Shown: in pieces, positions 39,307-53,596 of the stretch
How positions within the stretch are numbered: the first letter of the stretch is position 1
Layout: the number at the start of each line of letters is the position of its first letter
Assembly (NCBI RefSeq): GCF_025725665.1
Contig: NZ_CP107009.1
Span: 4,340,001 to 4,404,000 of the forward strand
DNA length: 64,000 bases
Source: Halomonas sp. LR3S48
GTDB lineage: Bacteria; Pseudomonadota; Gammaproteobacteria; Pseudomonadales; Halomonadaceae
Direction of reading: 5' to 3'
Notes under the pieces: generated by a model
Database searches by the model: none
Told to the model about the DNA's origin: nothing
What the model saw: only the letters and a program-made list of their open reading frames with translations
Made by a program: the position numbers and the translations under genes

Positions 39307-42230
39307 CCTGGTCGGCGTCTTCGCCCTCGGCGGTGGCTACCTGCTGCTGATGTTCCTCTGCGCGCTGGCGGTGGAGCGAGGCTGGCTCAGCCGCCGCGTG
39401 ACGCGTCATCCCGCGATCTACACCCTGGCACTCGGCGTTTACGCCAGTGCCTGGGCGATCTACGGCAGCCTGGAGCTGGCAGCCGGCTCGGGCTATGGCT
39501 ATCTGGCCTACTACCTGGGTGTGGCGGGTGCCTTCCTGCTGGCGCCGGTACTGCTGGTACCGATCCAGCGCATGACCCGCACCCACCAGCTCGCTTCGCT
39601 GGCCGACCTGTTCGCCTTCCGCTTCCGCTCGCGCTGGGTCGGCACTCTCATCACCGTGATCAGCCTGCTGGCCGTGATGCCCCTGTTGGCGCTGCAGGTC
39701 CAGACCCTGGGCGATGCCATCCACCTGATGACCGGCGCCGCCTCACCGTCCCTGCTCGCCCTGGTCCTGTGTCTGCTGATCGCACTGTTCGCGATGATCT
39801 TCGGCACCCGTCACGACAAGGGGGCCGTGAGGCACGACACATTGCTGGCCGTGATTGCGCTCACCTCGGTGGTCAAGCTCGTCGCCATGCTGGCGCTGGG
39901 TGCGTTCGCCCTGTTCGTGGTCTTCGACGGTCCTGCCGACCTGCAGACCTGGCTGGATGGGCCCGGACAGGTCTATCAGGCGAGCGTGGTACAGCCGGAC
40001 GCAGCCCACTGGCGCACCCTGCTGTTGCTGTTCTTCGCCGCCGCACTGCTGATGCCGCACATCTTCCACGTCACCTTTGCCGAGACCCTCACGCGGCACA
40101 CCCTGCTGCAGGCGAGCTGGTCGCTGCCGCTGTTCCTGCTGCTGATGGCGATCCCGGTGCCACTGATCCTGTGGGCGGGTCAACGGCTGGGTAGCCATGA
40201 GGTGATCGGTGCCGCCTACCTGGCCTTCGGCCTGTCCGACGCGTTCTGGGTCCAGGCACTGGCCTTCCTTGCCGGCCTGGCCGCCACCAGCGGCACCATG
40301 GTGATCATTGCCATGGCGCTGTCGGGCATGATCCTCAACCATGTGCTGCTGGTGGCTCACCCACCCGAGGCCCAGCCCAACCTCTACCGCTGGCTGCGCT
40401 GGCTGCGCCGAGCGCTGATGACCACGGTGATCCTCGGCGGCTGGCTGTTCTACCGCACGGTGGGCGTCCACCACGACCTGACAACGCTGGGGCTGGCAGC
40501 CTTCGTCGGCATGGCCCAGTGCCTGCCGGGATTGCTGGCGCTGCTCTACTGGCCGGGGGCCAATCGCAAGGGCATGGTCTCGGGCCTGCTCGTCGGTGTA
40601 CTGATCTGGCTCGCCGGCCTGTGGCTGCCGCTACTCACGGGCCTGCCCACCTTGATCCTGATCCCCCCGGGCCTGGAACTGCTCGTCGGCGAACCCAACT
40701 GGTACGTGGTGACGCTGGTGTCACTGGCGCTCAACGTCCTCGTCTTCATCATCGTCTCGCTGGCCACGCCGACTTCCGAGGGTGAACGCGCCGCCGCCGA
40801 GGCGTGCTCGGTGGATGCCGTGATAAGACCCAAGCGGCTGCCGCTGCTCGCCACCACCGGGGAGGAATTCAAGCAACCGCTGGCCCAGGCGCTGGGCGAG
40901 GACGTCGCACAGCGCGAAGTGGAGCGCGCGCTCACCGACCTCGGCATGTCACCGCTCGACGGGCGCCCCTATGCCCTGCGCCGACTGCGCGACCGCATCC
41001 AGGCCAACCTTTCCGGGCTGATGGGCCCCTCGGTCGCCCAGGACATCGTCGATCGCTACCTGCCCTACCGGCGCAGCGGCCAGGAGCCCACCGACGACAT
41101 TCACTTCGTCGAGAGCCGGCTCGAAGCCTACCGCTCGCGGCTGACCGGGCTCGCCCGCGAGCTCGATGGCCTGCGCCGCTACCATCGCCGCATCCTCGCC
41201 CGTCTACCCGTGGGTCTGTGCGCCTTCGGCGTCGATGACGAGCTGCTGATGTGGAACGATGCCTTGGCGGAGCTTTCCGGTATCGACGGTGCGAGCGTCG
41301 TGGGGTCGCGCCGCGACGGCTTGCCGGCTCCTTGGGGGGAACTGCTGGGACGCGCTCTGGGCGAGTCCAGTGCTCCTCTCTACAAACAGCCGGTCGAACT
41401 CAAGCGGGGAACACGCTACCTGACACTACATCGCGCCGAGCTGCAGGCCGACGACGACGTACGCGGAGGAACCGTGATCCTGATCGAGGATCACAGCGAA
41501 ATGAAGTGGCTAGAGGACGAATTGGTTCACGCCGCACGCCTGGCCTCGATCGGCCAGTTGGCCGCCGGAGTCGCCCACGAGATCGGCAATCCCATTACCG
41601 GCATTTCCTCACTGGCCCAGAACTTGCGCTACGACACCGACGATCCCCAACTGCTCGAGACCGCGGGGCAGATCCAGCAGCTCACTGACCGCGTCTCGCG
41701 GATCGTCTCCTCACTGGTCGGCTTCGCCCACGGCGGCCGCCATGTTGCGGGGCAGGCCTTCGCCCCGGTGCCGATCGCCGCCGTCACCGACGAGGCGCTG
41801 CACTTGATCCACCTGGCCCGCTCGGGGGAGGATGTCCGTTACCGTAATCTCTGTTCCGCGGAACTCGAAGTACTCGGCGACGCCCAGCGACTCCAGCAGA
41901 TCATGGTCAACCTGCTGAGCAATGCGCGTGACGCCAGCGAGCCGGAAGGAGAGGTGGTCATCGATGCCGAGCCGGAAGGCGACATGTTGAAGGTCACCGT
42001 CACCGACGAGGGGCATGGGCTCGACGATCGGGTTCGCGAGCACCTCTTCGAACCCTTCACCACCACCAAACCGCCGGGTGAAGGCACAGGACTCGGCTTG
42101 CCGCTGGTCTACAGCATCATTGCCGAGCATCATGGCAGGATCGAAATCGAATCACCGCCCCCAGGGCAGGAACGCGGCACCCGCATCTGCCTGTGGCTGC
42201 CCACCGAACGAAAGGATGGTGAACATACCG

Positions 42231-42253
<23 letters not shown>
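39296..42253 (+). CDS. cbrA: Sensor histidine kinase CbrA with sodium/solute symporter domain
   Basis: CbrA senses carbon/nitrogen state and phosphorylates CbrB. The 985-residue protein has an N-terminal SLC5/SSSF transporter-like domain of about 13 membrane helices (residues 1-500), a linker, a PAS-like segment near 640-730, a HisKA domain with H761 in AAGVAHEIGNPITG, and a C-terminal HATPase domain with GTGLGLPLVY. AGAGGAAG precedes the ATG. The gene ends inside the start of cbrB (23-base overlap). The fusion of transporter and kinase is the hallmark of CbrA. Confidence 0.96.
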
Positions 42254-43625
<1,372 letters not shown>

Positions 43626-43718
43626 CACTGAAACACCTCCCCCTACGACTAACGTCCAAGCGCCTCGGCCAGCTCGTCGAAGGCGCTTTTTCATGCCCCG
43701 CCGAACTCATTTGCACCA

Positions 43719-43773
43719 GGTGTTACCTTCCCACCCAGAATTTGCCCCGACATGGCGCAGCAGGGGTAACACA
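43719..43773 (+). promoter_or_regulatory. Candidate CbrB upstream activator half-sites
   Basis: GTGTTACC (43720-43727) and GGTAACAC (43765-43772) form an inverted repeat about 75-125 bases upstream of the -24 element. The half-site TGTTAC/GTAACA matches the Pseudomonas CbrB recognition half-sites as I recall them, though here the two are 39 bases apart rather than 14. Its placement fits an enhancer. Confidence 0.6.
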
Positions 43774-43845
43774 TTTGCCATGCCGAGCTGAGGCGCACCA
43801 CAGGCTAACTCTCAAGCCATTGTTTGTTTGTGGGTTTCGACCACC

Positions 43846-43862
43846 TTGGCATGTGCCGTGCA
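43846..43862 (+). promoter_or_regulatory. crcZ: Sigma-54 (-24/-12) promoter of crcZ
   Basis: TTGGCATGTGCCGTGCA has the invariant GG and GC doublets separated by exactly ten bases, the sigma-54 signature. Transcription would begin around 43872-43874, shortly before the first CA motif. Confidence 0.82.
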
Positions 43863-43872
43863 ATATCCAAGG

Positions 43873-44375
43873 CAAGAAAAACAACATCCGGCTGCCACCC
43901 GAGTCGACAACAATAACAAGACATCAGGGAAGGCAGGGCCTGCGCCAATAACAACAACTGGCAGGCTATGAAGAGGATGCGGCTAGGGGCAACAACGACA
44001 AAACGCCCCAGAGAAGCCGCCCTTCGCTTTGTTTGTCCAACAACAACAAGACCTGAGCGAAGCACCGGATCCATCAGGACGCGACGCGCCAACCCCGGCC
44101 TCCAACAAGAACAACGGCCGCAAAAGCGCACCTTCGGCAATAACATCAACAAGCCGAAGGCAGGCATACCTCCTGTGCCGTCGTGGTTGGATTATTGTTT
44201 TGAATACGAGGCGGTCGCAACCAGGAACGTCAACAATCACAACAACATTGTTGCCTGTGACTCTTGGTGACTGTGGTGCGTATTCAAGGCGATGCGCCAT
44301 CACGAAGAAGAAACAGCCGCAAGGACGCAGCACCGTTTAGCTTGTCAGAGGAGGCCCAACGGCCTCCTCTTTTGC
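43873..44375 (+). ncRNA. crcZ: CrcZ-like small regulatory RNA with nine CA motifs
   Basis: This roughly 500-base transcript lies between cbrB and pcnB, the position of CrcZ in Pseudomonas, where it sequesters Hfq/Crc and lifts carbon catabolite repression. It has a sigma-54 promoter and a strong terminator but no convincing coding frame. A-rich AANAANAA-type motifs occur at about 43874-43886, 43909-43919, 43947-43957, 43991-44004, 44039-44051, 44104-44114, 44139-44152, 44232-44247 and 44305-44312. Examples are AACAACAACAAGA and AATAACAACAA. The motifs sit in spacers between GC-rich, likely paired segments. The call rests on synteny, promoter and motifs; the transcript ends are inferred. Confidence 0.85.
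44348..44375 (+). terminator. Rho-independent terminator of the CrcZ-like RNA
   Basis: GAGGAGGCC pairs with GGCCTCCTC around CAAC, followed by TTTTGCTTT. It lies about 110 bases before pcnB. Confidence 0.92.
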
Positions 44376-44484
44376 TTTGTGTTCTCCTGCCAGTTCCTTG
44401 CGGCGAATTCGTCCGCCGCTTTGCAAGGTGTCGGTGGTCGGCTACACTCTACAACTTTCGCACACTGCGAGTCGAAATCACCGC

Positions 44485-45888
44485 ATGTTCAAAGGATTTA
44501 CCCGCTTTCTGCAGAGCCCTGGCACACACCTCAGGACACTCTTCGGCCCCCAGGATGCCTCCGGAGGGCAGGCCGGCCCTCGAATCATCCCTCGCGATCA
44601 GCATCCCGTTTCGCGTCAGCACTTCAGCGAATCGGCCCTGAAGGTACTCTATCGTCTGCATAACGCCGGGTTCGAGGCCTACCTGGTGGGCGGCTGTATT
44701 CGCGACTCCTTGCTCGGCAGGATGCCCAAGGATTTCGATGTCGCGACGAATGCCACGCCTGAACAGGTGCGGGAGCTGTTTCGCAACTCTCGCATCATCG
44801 GCCGGCGTTTTCGCATCGTGCATGTGCGTTTCGGCCGCGAAGTCATCGAAGTGACCACCTTTCGCGGCACCCACGGCGACGACCACGGCGACCACATTGC
44901 CCAGCAATCGGAACATGGCCTGCTGCTGCGCGACAACGTATGGGGCAACATTCAGGAAGATGCCATTCGCCGCGACTTTACCGTCAACGCGATCTACTAC
45001 AGCATCGCCGATTTCTCCATCCATGACTTTGCCGACGGCATGCACGATATCGAGTCGCGCACCCTGCGCCTGATCGGTGATCCTGCCGTTCGCTACCGTG
45101 AGGATCCGGTACGCATGCTGCGTGCGGTTCGCTTCGCGGCCAAGCTCGATTTCCATATCGCTCCGGACTCGGAAGCACCGATCGGCAAACTGGCCCCGCT
45201 GCTGCTGCAGATTCCTCCTGCCCGGCTGTTCGACGAAGTGCTCAAGCTGTTCATGGCCGGCCATGGCGTGGAAACCTTCCGCCTGCTGCTCCACTACGGC
45301 CTGTTCGCCATGCTCTTCCCCGAGACCGACGAGGCCATGGCCGAATTGCCCTGGGCGGAATCACTCATCGAGCAGGCCCTGGCCAGCACCGACCGACGGA
45401 TCCACGAAGAGAAACCGGTGACCCCGGCCTTTCTTTTCGCCGCCCTGCTGTGGGGGCCCGTCCAGCACCGTCAGGCGGCGCTGGAAGCCGAGGGCATGCC
45501 ACCCATACCAGCGCTGCAGCTCGCTTCACAGCAGGTCCTGTCGCGCCAATTGAAGCATATCTCGATTCCCAAACGCTTCAGCATGCCGATGCGCGACATC
45601 TGGGACCTGCAGCAACGCCTGCCCCAGCGACGCGGCAAGCGCGCCCTGCAGACCCGCGAGCATCCACGCTTCCGTGCCGCCTACGACTTCCTGCTGCTGC
45701 GCGAGGCCGCTGGCGAGATCGAGCCCGGTCTCGGCGAATGGTGGACGGCCTATCAGGAGGGTGACGAGCACGAGCAGAGGCGGCTGCTGGAGAAGGCCGG
45801 TGCCGACACCGGCCCTCCCGGTGACAACAGCCCGCGTCGCCGGCGCCCCCGCAAGCGTCGTCGGCGTGGTCCCCCCAACCCTTCATGA
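44485..45888 (+). CDS. pcnB: Poly(A) polymerase I
   Basis: PcnB adds poly(A) tails to RNA 3' ends and promotes decay. The 467-residue protein has the nucleotidyltransferase core YLVGGCIRDSLLGRMPKDFDVATNA with metal ligands D83 and D85, the RRDFTVNAIYY motif, and YREDPVRMLRAVRFAAKLDF. The very basic C-terminal tail (RRRRPRKRRRRG) is typical of the polymerase rather than the CCA-adding enzyme. The start is set at MFKGFTRFLQ, about 110 bases after the CrcZ terminator; no strong ribosome site is seen. It overlaps folK by four bases. Confidence 0.95.
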   Translation: MFKGFTRFLQSPGTHLRTLFGPQDASGGQAGPRIIPRDQHPVSRQHFSESALKVLYRLHNAGFEAYLVGGCIRDSLLGRMPKDFDVATNATPEQVRELFRNSRIIGRRFRIVHVRFGREVIEVTTFRGTHGDDHGDHIAQQSEHGLLLRDNVWGNIQEDAIRRDFTVNAIYYSIADFSIHDFADGMHDIESRTLRLIGDPAVRYREDPVRMLRAVRFAAKLDFHIAPDSEAPIGKLAPLLLQIPPARLFDEVLKLFMAGHGVETFRLLLHYGLFAMLFPETDEAMAELPWAESLIEQALASTDRRIHEEKPVTPAFLFAALLWGPVQHRQAALEAEGMPPIPALQLASQQVLSRQLKHISIPKRFSMPMRDIWDLQQRLPQRRGKRALQTREHPRFRAAYDFLLLREAAGEIEPGLGEWWTAYQEGDEHEQRRLLEKAGADTGPPGDNSPRRRRPRKRRRRGPPNPS

Positions 45889-46388
45889 CACCGCTAGTCC
45901 ACGTGTATGTCGGGCTCGGTAGCAATCTCGACGACCCCGCCGATCAGGTCCGCCGCGCGCTAGATGAACTCGACTCCCTACCGCTGACCCGGTGCCTGGC
46001 TGCATCGCGGCTGTATGCCAGCCGTCCGGTCGGCCCTCAGGACCAGCCGGACTTCATCAATGCCGTCGCGCATCTAGGCACCCGGCTTTCCCCCCTCGCC
46101 CTGCTCGACCAACTGCAAGCGCTGGAACAGCGTCACCGGCGGATTCGCCAGCGTCACTGGGGACCCCGCACCCTGGATCTCGACCTGCTACTGTACGGTA
46201 ACGAGACCCTGACATTGCCACGGCTACAAGTGCCGCACCCTGAAATGACAGCCCGTGCCTTCGTGCTGTTGCCTCTTGCCGAGCTGTCGCCGCGCCTGCC
46301 GCTACCCGACGGGCGTCGCATCGCGGAGCTGGCGGGAGCGCTTGCTACGCCTGGCGAGATCGGAGTGTTACCTGAGAACGCGGACTGA
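45885..46388 (+). CDS. folK: 6-hydroxymethyl-7,8-dihydropterin pyrophosphokinase
   Basis: FolK pyrophosphorylates the pterin precursor of folate, feeding FolP (encoded at 61648-62514 here). The 167-residue protein has VYVGLGSNLDDP at the N-terminus, ASRLYASRPVGPQDQPDFINAV, and the signature RHWGPRTLDLDLLLYGN. ATGA overlap with pcnB indicates coupling. Two TGTTACC half-sites of the panB upstream region lie at and after its 3' end. Confidence 0.97.
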   Translation: MTPLVHVYVGLGSNLDDPADQVRRALDELDSLPLTRCLAASRLYASRPVGPQDQPDFINAVAHLGTRLSPLALLDQLQALEQRHRRIRQRHWGPRTLDLDLLLYGNETLTLPRLQVPHPEMTARAFVLLPLAELSPRLPLPDGRRIAELAGALATPGEIGVLPENAD

Positions 46389-46395
46389 GGAGCGA

Positions 46396-46435
46396 GGTGT
46401 TACCAGTCGACACGACCGTCTTATTCTGGTAACAA
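46396..46435 (+). promoter_or_regulatory. Candidate panB promoter bracketed by TGTTACCAG/CTGGTAACA inverted repeat
   Basis: A sigma-70-type promoter can be read as TCGACA (46407-46412), 17 bases, TAACAA (46430-46435). The 9-bp inverted repeat TGTTACCAG (46398-46406) and CTGGTAACA (46426-46434) brackets it, the right half covering the -10. A third TGTTACC lies at 46366-46372. The regulator is unknown. Confidence 0.5.
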
Positions 46436-46497
46436 TCACGCGCAGCACCGGCGCCAAGGCTCCACGCCGGTCGCCCGAGACACAACGAGAGCACGCC

Positions 46498-47289
46498 ATG
46501 AAAACCATCACGCTAAGCACACTGCAGGCCTACAAGCGCGCAGGTGAGACCTTCAGCTGCCTGACTGCCTACGATGCCTCCTTCGCGCGCACCGCCGCCG
46601 AAGCGGGTATCGAAGTGCTGCTGGTCGGCGATTCGCTGGGCATGGTCTTGCAGGGCCACGCCAGCACCCTCCCGGTGACCCTCGACGATATTTGTTACCA
46701 CACTCGCTGCGTGGCACGCGCCAAGGACACGAGCCTGTTGATGGTGGACCTGCCATTCATGAGCAATGCCAGCACCGATCGACTGCTGAACGATGCCGGC
46801 GAGCTGATGCGCGCCGGTGCCGAGCTGGTGAAGGTGGAAGGCGAGGCGTGGATGGCCGAAGGCATTCGCGAAATGACCCGCCGCGGTGTGCCCGTGTGCG
46901 CCCACCTGGGCCTGACACCCCAGACGGTCTACCAGCTCGGTGGCTACAAGGTCCAGGGTCGCGACGCCGAGCGCGCCGCACAGATCCTCGAGGATGCCCG
47001 TACCCTGGTCGACGCCGGGGCTTCGGTCATTCTGCTCGAGTGCGTGCCGGCAAGCCTCGGCCGCGCGATCACCGAGGCCCTCGACGTGCCCGTGATCGGC
47101 ATCGGTGCCGGCCCGGACACCGACGGCCAGATTCTCGTCATGCACGACGTGCTCGGTGTCACCCATGGCCGCACGCCGCGCTTCGTCAAGAACTTCATGG
47201 CCGAGGCCGACGACATCGCCGGCGCCTTCCGTCGTTATCATGAGGACGTCAAAGCGCGCCGCTTCCCGGCCGAGGAGCACAGCTTCTAG
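46498..47289 (+). CDS. panB: 3-methyl-2-oxobutanoate hydroxymethyltransferase
   Basis: PanB makes ketopantoate, the first step to pantothenate and CoA. The 263-residue TIM barrel shows [29 protein letters not shown], metal-binding Asp residues in this stretch and in [21 protein letters not shown] and [14 protein letters not shown]. The start gives [13 protein letters not shown]. It heads a panB-panC-panD cluster, with gaps of 31 and 36 bases. Confidence 0.98.
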   Translation: MKTITLSTLQAYKRAGETFSCLTAYDASFARTAAEAGIEVLLVGDSLGMVLQGHASTLPVTLDDICYHTRCVARAKDTSLLMVDLPFMSNASTDRLLNDAGELMRAGAELVKVEGEAWMAEGIREMTRRGVPVCAHLGLTPQTVYQLGGYKVQGRDAERAAQILEDARTLVDAGASVILLECVPASLGRAITEALDVPVIGIGAGPDTDGQILVMHDVLGVTHGRTPRFVKNFMAEADDIAGAFRRYHEDVKARRFPAEEHSF

Positions 47290-47320
47290 TTCCGCTCGTT
47301 CCAATCCAGGAGGCCCGCTG

Positions 47321-48169
47321 ATGCGTACTCTGCGAGACATTCCTGCGCTGCGTGAGATTCTCGGCGAATATCGCCATCGAGGACAGCGCATCGGCCTCGT
47401 GCCGACCATGGGCAACCTGCACGACGGACACCTGTCGCTGGTGGACGCCGCCCAGCAGCATGCCGACGTTGTCGTGGCCACCATTTTCGTCAACCCGCTA
47501 CAGTTCGGTGCGGGCGAGGATCTCGATGCCTATCCGCGCACCCTGGCCGACGATCAGGCGAAGCTCGAGGCGGCCGGCTGCGATCTGCTGTTCACTCCCA
47601 CGGTGACCACGCTCTACCCCCGCGGGCTGGACAACCAGACCCGCGTTTGCGTTCCCGCCGTCAGCGAAGGGCTGTGCGGCGGCTCACGGCCCGGCCATTT
47701 CGACGGTGTCTCCACCGTGGTCAGCATCCTGTTCAACCTGGTGCAGCCCGACGTGGCCTGCTTCGGCGAGAAGGATTATCAACAGCTGGCGGTGATCCGC
47801 AAACTGGTCGAGGACCTGCATTTCCCCATCGAGATCGTCGGCGTTCCCATCGTACGTGCAGAAGATGGCCTGGCGCTCTCCTCGCGCAACGGCTACCTCG
47901 ACACCGCCGAGCGTGCCACGGCACCCGAGCTGCAGCGCATCCTGACCACGCTGCGCGTGGCACTCGAGGCCGGCGAGCCCGTCGATGCCACCCTGGAAAC
48001 CGGCATGGCCCGGCTGCGCACGGCCGGTTTCGAGCCCGACTACCTGGAGCTGCGAGCCGCCGACCTGGGGCCGGCCACCCCCACTACCCGCGAGGCCGTC
48101 CTGCTTGCGGCCGCCCGCCTGGGCAAGACCCGCCTGATCGACAACCTGACCCTGACCCTGCCGCGCTGA
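47321..48169 (+). CDS. panC: Pantothenate synthetase
   Basis: PanC joins pantoate and beta-alanine using ATP. The 282-residue protein has the nucleotidyltransferase HIGH-like site [50 protein letters not shown] and [17 protein letters not shown] precedes the ATG. It lies between panB and panD. Confidence 0.98.
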   Translation: MRTLRDIPALREILGEYRHRGQRIGLVPTMGNLHDGHLSLVDAAQQHADVVVATIFVNPLQFGAGEDLDAYPRTLADDQAKLEAAGCDLLFTPTVTTLYPRGLDNQTRVCVPAVSEGLCGGSRPGHFDGVSTVVSILFNLVQPDVACFGEKDYQQLAVIRKLVEDLHFPIEIVGVPIVRAEDGLALSSRNGYLDTAERATAPELQRILTTLRVALEAGEPVDATLETGMARLRTAGFEPDYLELRAADLGPATPTTREAVLLAAARLGKTRLIDNLTLTLPR

Positions 48170-48205
48170 GGCGGCGTTCGTACGCACCCGGAGGAAGAAG
48201 CCCGC

Positions 48206-48586
48206 ATGTTCACCGTCATGCTCAAGGCCAAGCTGCACATGGCCCGCGTCACCCATGCCGTGCTCAACTACGAAGGCTCCTGCGCCATCGACGGCGAGTT
48301 GCTGGACATGTCCGGCATCCGCGAGAACGAGCAGATCCAGATCTACAACGTCGAGAACGGCCAGCGCTTCACCACCTATGCCATACGGGCCGAAGAGGGT
48401 TCCCGGGTCATCTCGATCAACGGCGCCGCCGCTCACCTGGCCGGCCCCGGCGACCGCGTGATCATTTGCAGCTATGCTCATTACAGCGAGGCCGAACTGG
48501 ATAACCATCATCCGAGCCTCGTCTATCTGCAGGAGGGTAATGTCGTCAGCCATACCAGCCATGCCATTCCCGTCCAGTTCGCCTGA
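48206..48586 (+). CDS. panD: Aspartate 1-decarboxylase
   Basis: PanD makes beta-alanine from aspartate using a pyruvoyl group formed by self-cleavage. The 126-residue proenzyme has the cleavage site G24-S25 in [23 protein letters not shown] before it, and later [18 protein letters not shown]. It completes the panBCD cluster. Cleavage may be stimulated by the PanZ-like protein encoded at 7258-7713. Confidence 0.98.
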   Translation: MFTVMLKAKLHMARVTHAVLNYEGSCAIDGELLDMSGIRENEQIQIYNVENGQRFTTYAIRAEEGSRVISINGAAAHLAGPGDRVIICSYAHYSEAELDNHHPSLVYLQEGNVVSHTSHAIPVQFA

Positions 48587-48639
48587 CGGCCAGCGGCACG
48601 GTTGGCGACACGTGAGAGGGGCCATTTCCCGATGAGGCA

Positions 48640-48669
48640 TTGTCGCAGCGCACAATAGTCGCCTATGCT
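48640..48669 (+). promoter_or_regulatory. Possible promoter of the acetyl-CoA acetyltransferase gene
   Basis: TTGTCG, 18 bases, TATGCT lies 39 bases before the start codon. The match is moderate. Confidence 0.4.
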
Positions 48670-48707
48670 GGTCCCTCAGCGTCCGTGAACGACTCAGGAG
48701 AATTCCA

Positions 48708-49883
<1,176 letters not shown>

Positions 49884-49913
49884 AGTCGCTGCGCTAGCAG
49901 CGTGACGGCAATC

Positions 49914-49951
49914 AAAAAAACCGCCCCCATGGCATGGCCATGGGGGCGGTT
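49914..49951. terminator. Bidirectional terminator between phaA and pnp
   Basis: AACCGCCCCCATGGC pairs perfectly with GCCATGGGGGCGGTT (15 bp) around ATG. Seven T residues follow on the minus strand for pnp; the plus-strand tail is TCGCTTTTC. Confidence 0.92.
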
Positions 49952-49974
49952 CGCTTTTCTGCTTCGAGTGACGC

Positions 49975-52107
<2,133 letters not shown>

Positions 52108-52220
52108 GGCGACTTCCTTCAACTTGTCTCTACTCATGTATGGGTCTTTTGACTCGGCGACCATTTTAGGGGTTGACGCGCGTGAGAGCCACCTATACCA
52201 CCGTTTTCGGCCCCGGAAAC

Positions 52221-52256
52221 GCAAAACGGGCAGCCCCCTGTGGGGACTGCCCGTTT
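52221..52256 (-). terminator. Hairpin terminator/attenuator between rpsO and pnp
   Basis: AAACGGGCAG pairs with CTGCCCGTTT, with an inner CCCC/GGGG stem and one bulged base, and a T-rich tail on the minus strand. It corresponds in position to the rpsO terminator of E. coli, which is partly read through into pnp. Confidence 0.8.
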
Positions 52257-52306
52257 CGAAGTGCCGTAGAAAAAAGCGAATTTCGCGTTACGAAATACCC
52301 TTTTTC

Positions 52307-52576
52307 TTAGCGGCGCAGGCCGAGGCGCTGGATAAGAGCCTGATAGCGCGAGAGATCCTTGCGCTTCAGGTAGTCCAGCAGTTTGCGGCGCTGGTTGACC
52401 ATGCGGATCAGACCACGACGGGAGTGGTGATCCTGCTTGTTGGTCTTGAAGTGATCCTGCAGGCCGTCGATATTGGCGCTCAGCAGGGCCACCTGAACCT
52501 CGGGGGAACCGGTGTCGTTGTCGCCTCGGCCGTATTCCTTGACGATTTCGGCCTTCTGTTCAGCGGTAAGTGCCAT
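52307..52576 (-). CDS. rpsO: 30S ribosomal protein S15
   Basis: The 89-residue protein matches S15 throughout: [56 protein letters not shown] and the C-terminal RLGLRR. S15 binds 16S rRNA early in 30S assembly. It lies between truB and pnp, the conserved gammaproteobacterial order. Confidence 0.99.
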   Translation of the reverse strand: MALTAEQKAEIVKEYGRGDNDTGSPEVQVALLSANIDGLQDHFKTNKQDHHSRRGLIRMVNQRRKLLDYLKRKDLSRYQALIQRLGLRR

Positions 52577-52656
52577 CTGTTTCTCCAGTAAGCAATATGC
52601 CTGAAACGTGAATTTGTGAGACCACGCATATTTGCAGTCTCGGGCGTTTCTCCTTG

Positions 52657-52681
52657 TGAGACGCGATCAAGCCGCGTCTCA
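52657..52681 (-). other. Hairpin at the truB stop codon, upstream of rpsO
   Basis: TGAGACGCG pairs with CGCGTCTCA (9 bp, 7-base loop); the TGA is the truB stop codon. There is no T run. It could be a processing site or part of the rpsO leader, where S15 autoregulation acts in E. coli. Confidence 0.5.
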
Positions 52682-53596
52682 GTCGGCTGCCGTACTGAGC
52701 AGCCGCTTGGGAGCCACCTCCTGTGGCCCCTTCACCACGCCGAGGCCGATGAAGACCTCGTCGCTGTAGAGTCTCGCCGTCGCCCCAGGGGCGAGAGCGG
52801 TAGGCTCGACGCCGGCCGCCTGGCCGTGCATGAGCCGCTGTCTTGCCGCTTCATTCACATCGAGCCGCGGCAGGTGCGCCACCAGCACGTCGACCGGCAG
52901 CAACGCGGCCTCGCGCTCGCTCTGGCCCGGCAACGCCTCGAGGGCATCCAGGGCCAGCATCCCCTCGCTATCGAAGGGGCCGGTGGCGAGCCGGCGCAGG
53001 GCGGTGATATGCGCCCCACAGCCGAGCGCACGACCGATATCCTCGGCCAGGGTGCGGATGTAGGTGCCCTTGCTGACCCGCGCTTCGAGCTCGAAGGCAT
53101 CGCTCTCGAAGGCAAGAAGCCGGGCATGATACACCGTCACACGCCGTACTGCACGCTCGACGCTCTTGCCCTCGCGGGCCAGCTCGTAGAGCTTGCGCCC
53201 TTGATGCTTGAGCGCAGAGTACATTGGCGGCGTCTGGTCGATCTCACCGCGAAAGCGCTCGAGCACCCGCTCGACGTCCTCGGCCGTGAGTGGCGGCACA
53301 TCGCAGCGCTCGACCACTTCGCCCTCGGCGTCACCGGTATCGGTCACCGCGCCGAGCTGCACCCGGGTGCGGTAGACCTTGTCGGCCTCGAGCAGGTGGG
53401 CCGAGAACTTGGTCGCCTCGCCCAGGCACACCGGCAGCAGCCCGGTCGCCATGGGGTCCAGCGTGCCGGTGTGGCCCGCCTTCTGCGCCTGCAGCAGACG
53501 CCGGGCCCGCTGCAGGGCGTGATTGCTCGAGGCGCCCTTGGGCTTGTCGAGCAGCAGCACGCCGTTGACCGGCAGGCCGCGACGCCGCCGCGCCAT
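52679..53596 (-). CDS. truB: tRNA pseudouridine(55) synthase
   Basis: TruB makes pseudouridine 55 in the T loop of tRNAs. The 305-residue protein has [18 protein letters not shown], catalytic D47 in [13 protein letters not shown] in [26 protein letters not shown], and a short C-terminal PUA-like domain. Its ATG shares bases with the rbfA stop (TGATG). Confidence 0.98.
   Translation of the reverse strand: MARRRRGLPVNGVLLLDKPKGASSNHALQRARRLLQAQKAGHTGTLDPMATGLLPVCLGEATKFSAHLLEADKVYRTRVQLGAVTDTGDAEGEVVERCDVPPLTAEDVERVLERFRGEIDQTPPMYSALKHQGRKLYELAREGKSVERAVRRVTVYHARLLAFESDAFELEARVSKGTYIRTLAEDIGRALGCGAHITALRRLATGPFDSEGMLALDALEALPGQSEREAALLPVDVLVAHLPRLDVNEAARQRLMHGQAAGVEPTALAPGATARLYSDEVFIGLGVVKGPQEVAPKRLLSTAAD

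Noticed and set aside
43874..44312. Repeated CA-rich motifs considered as a CRISPR array
   Set aside because: The motifs are short, variable and irregularly spaced, with no constant repeat and no cas genes nearby.
43866..44663. Open frames of 100-125 codons in the cbrB-pcnB gap
   Set aside because: They overlap one another in different frames, are driven by A-rich repeats, lack ribosome sites and run through the terminator; the region reads as a regulatory RNA.
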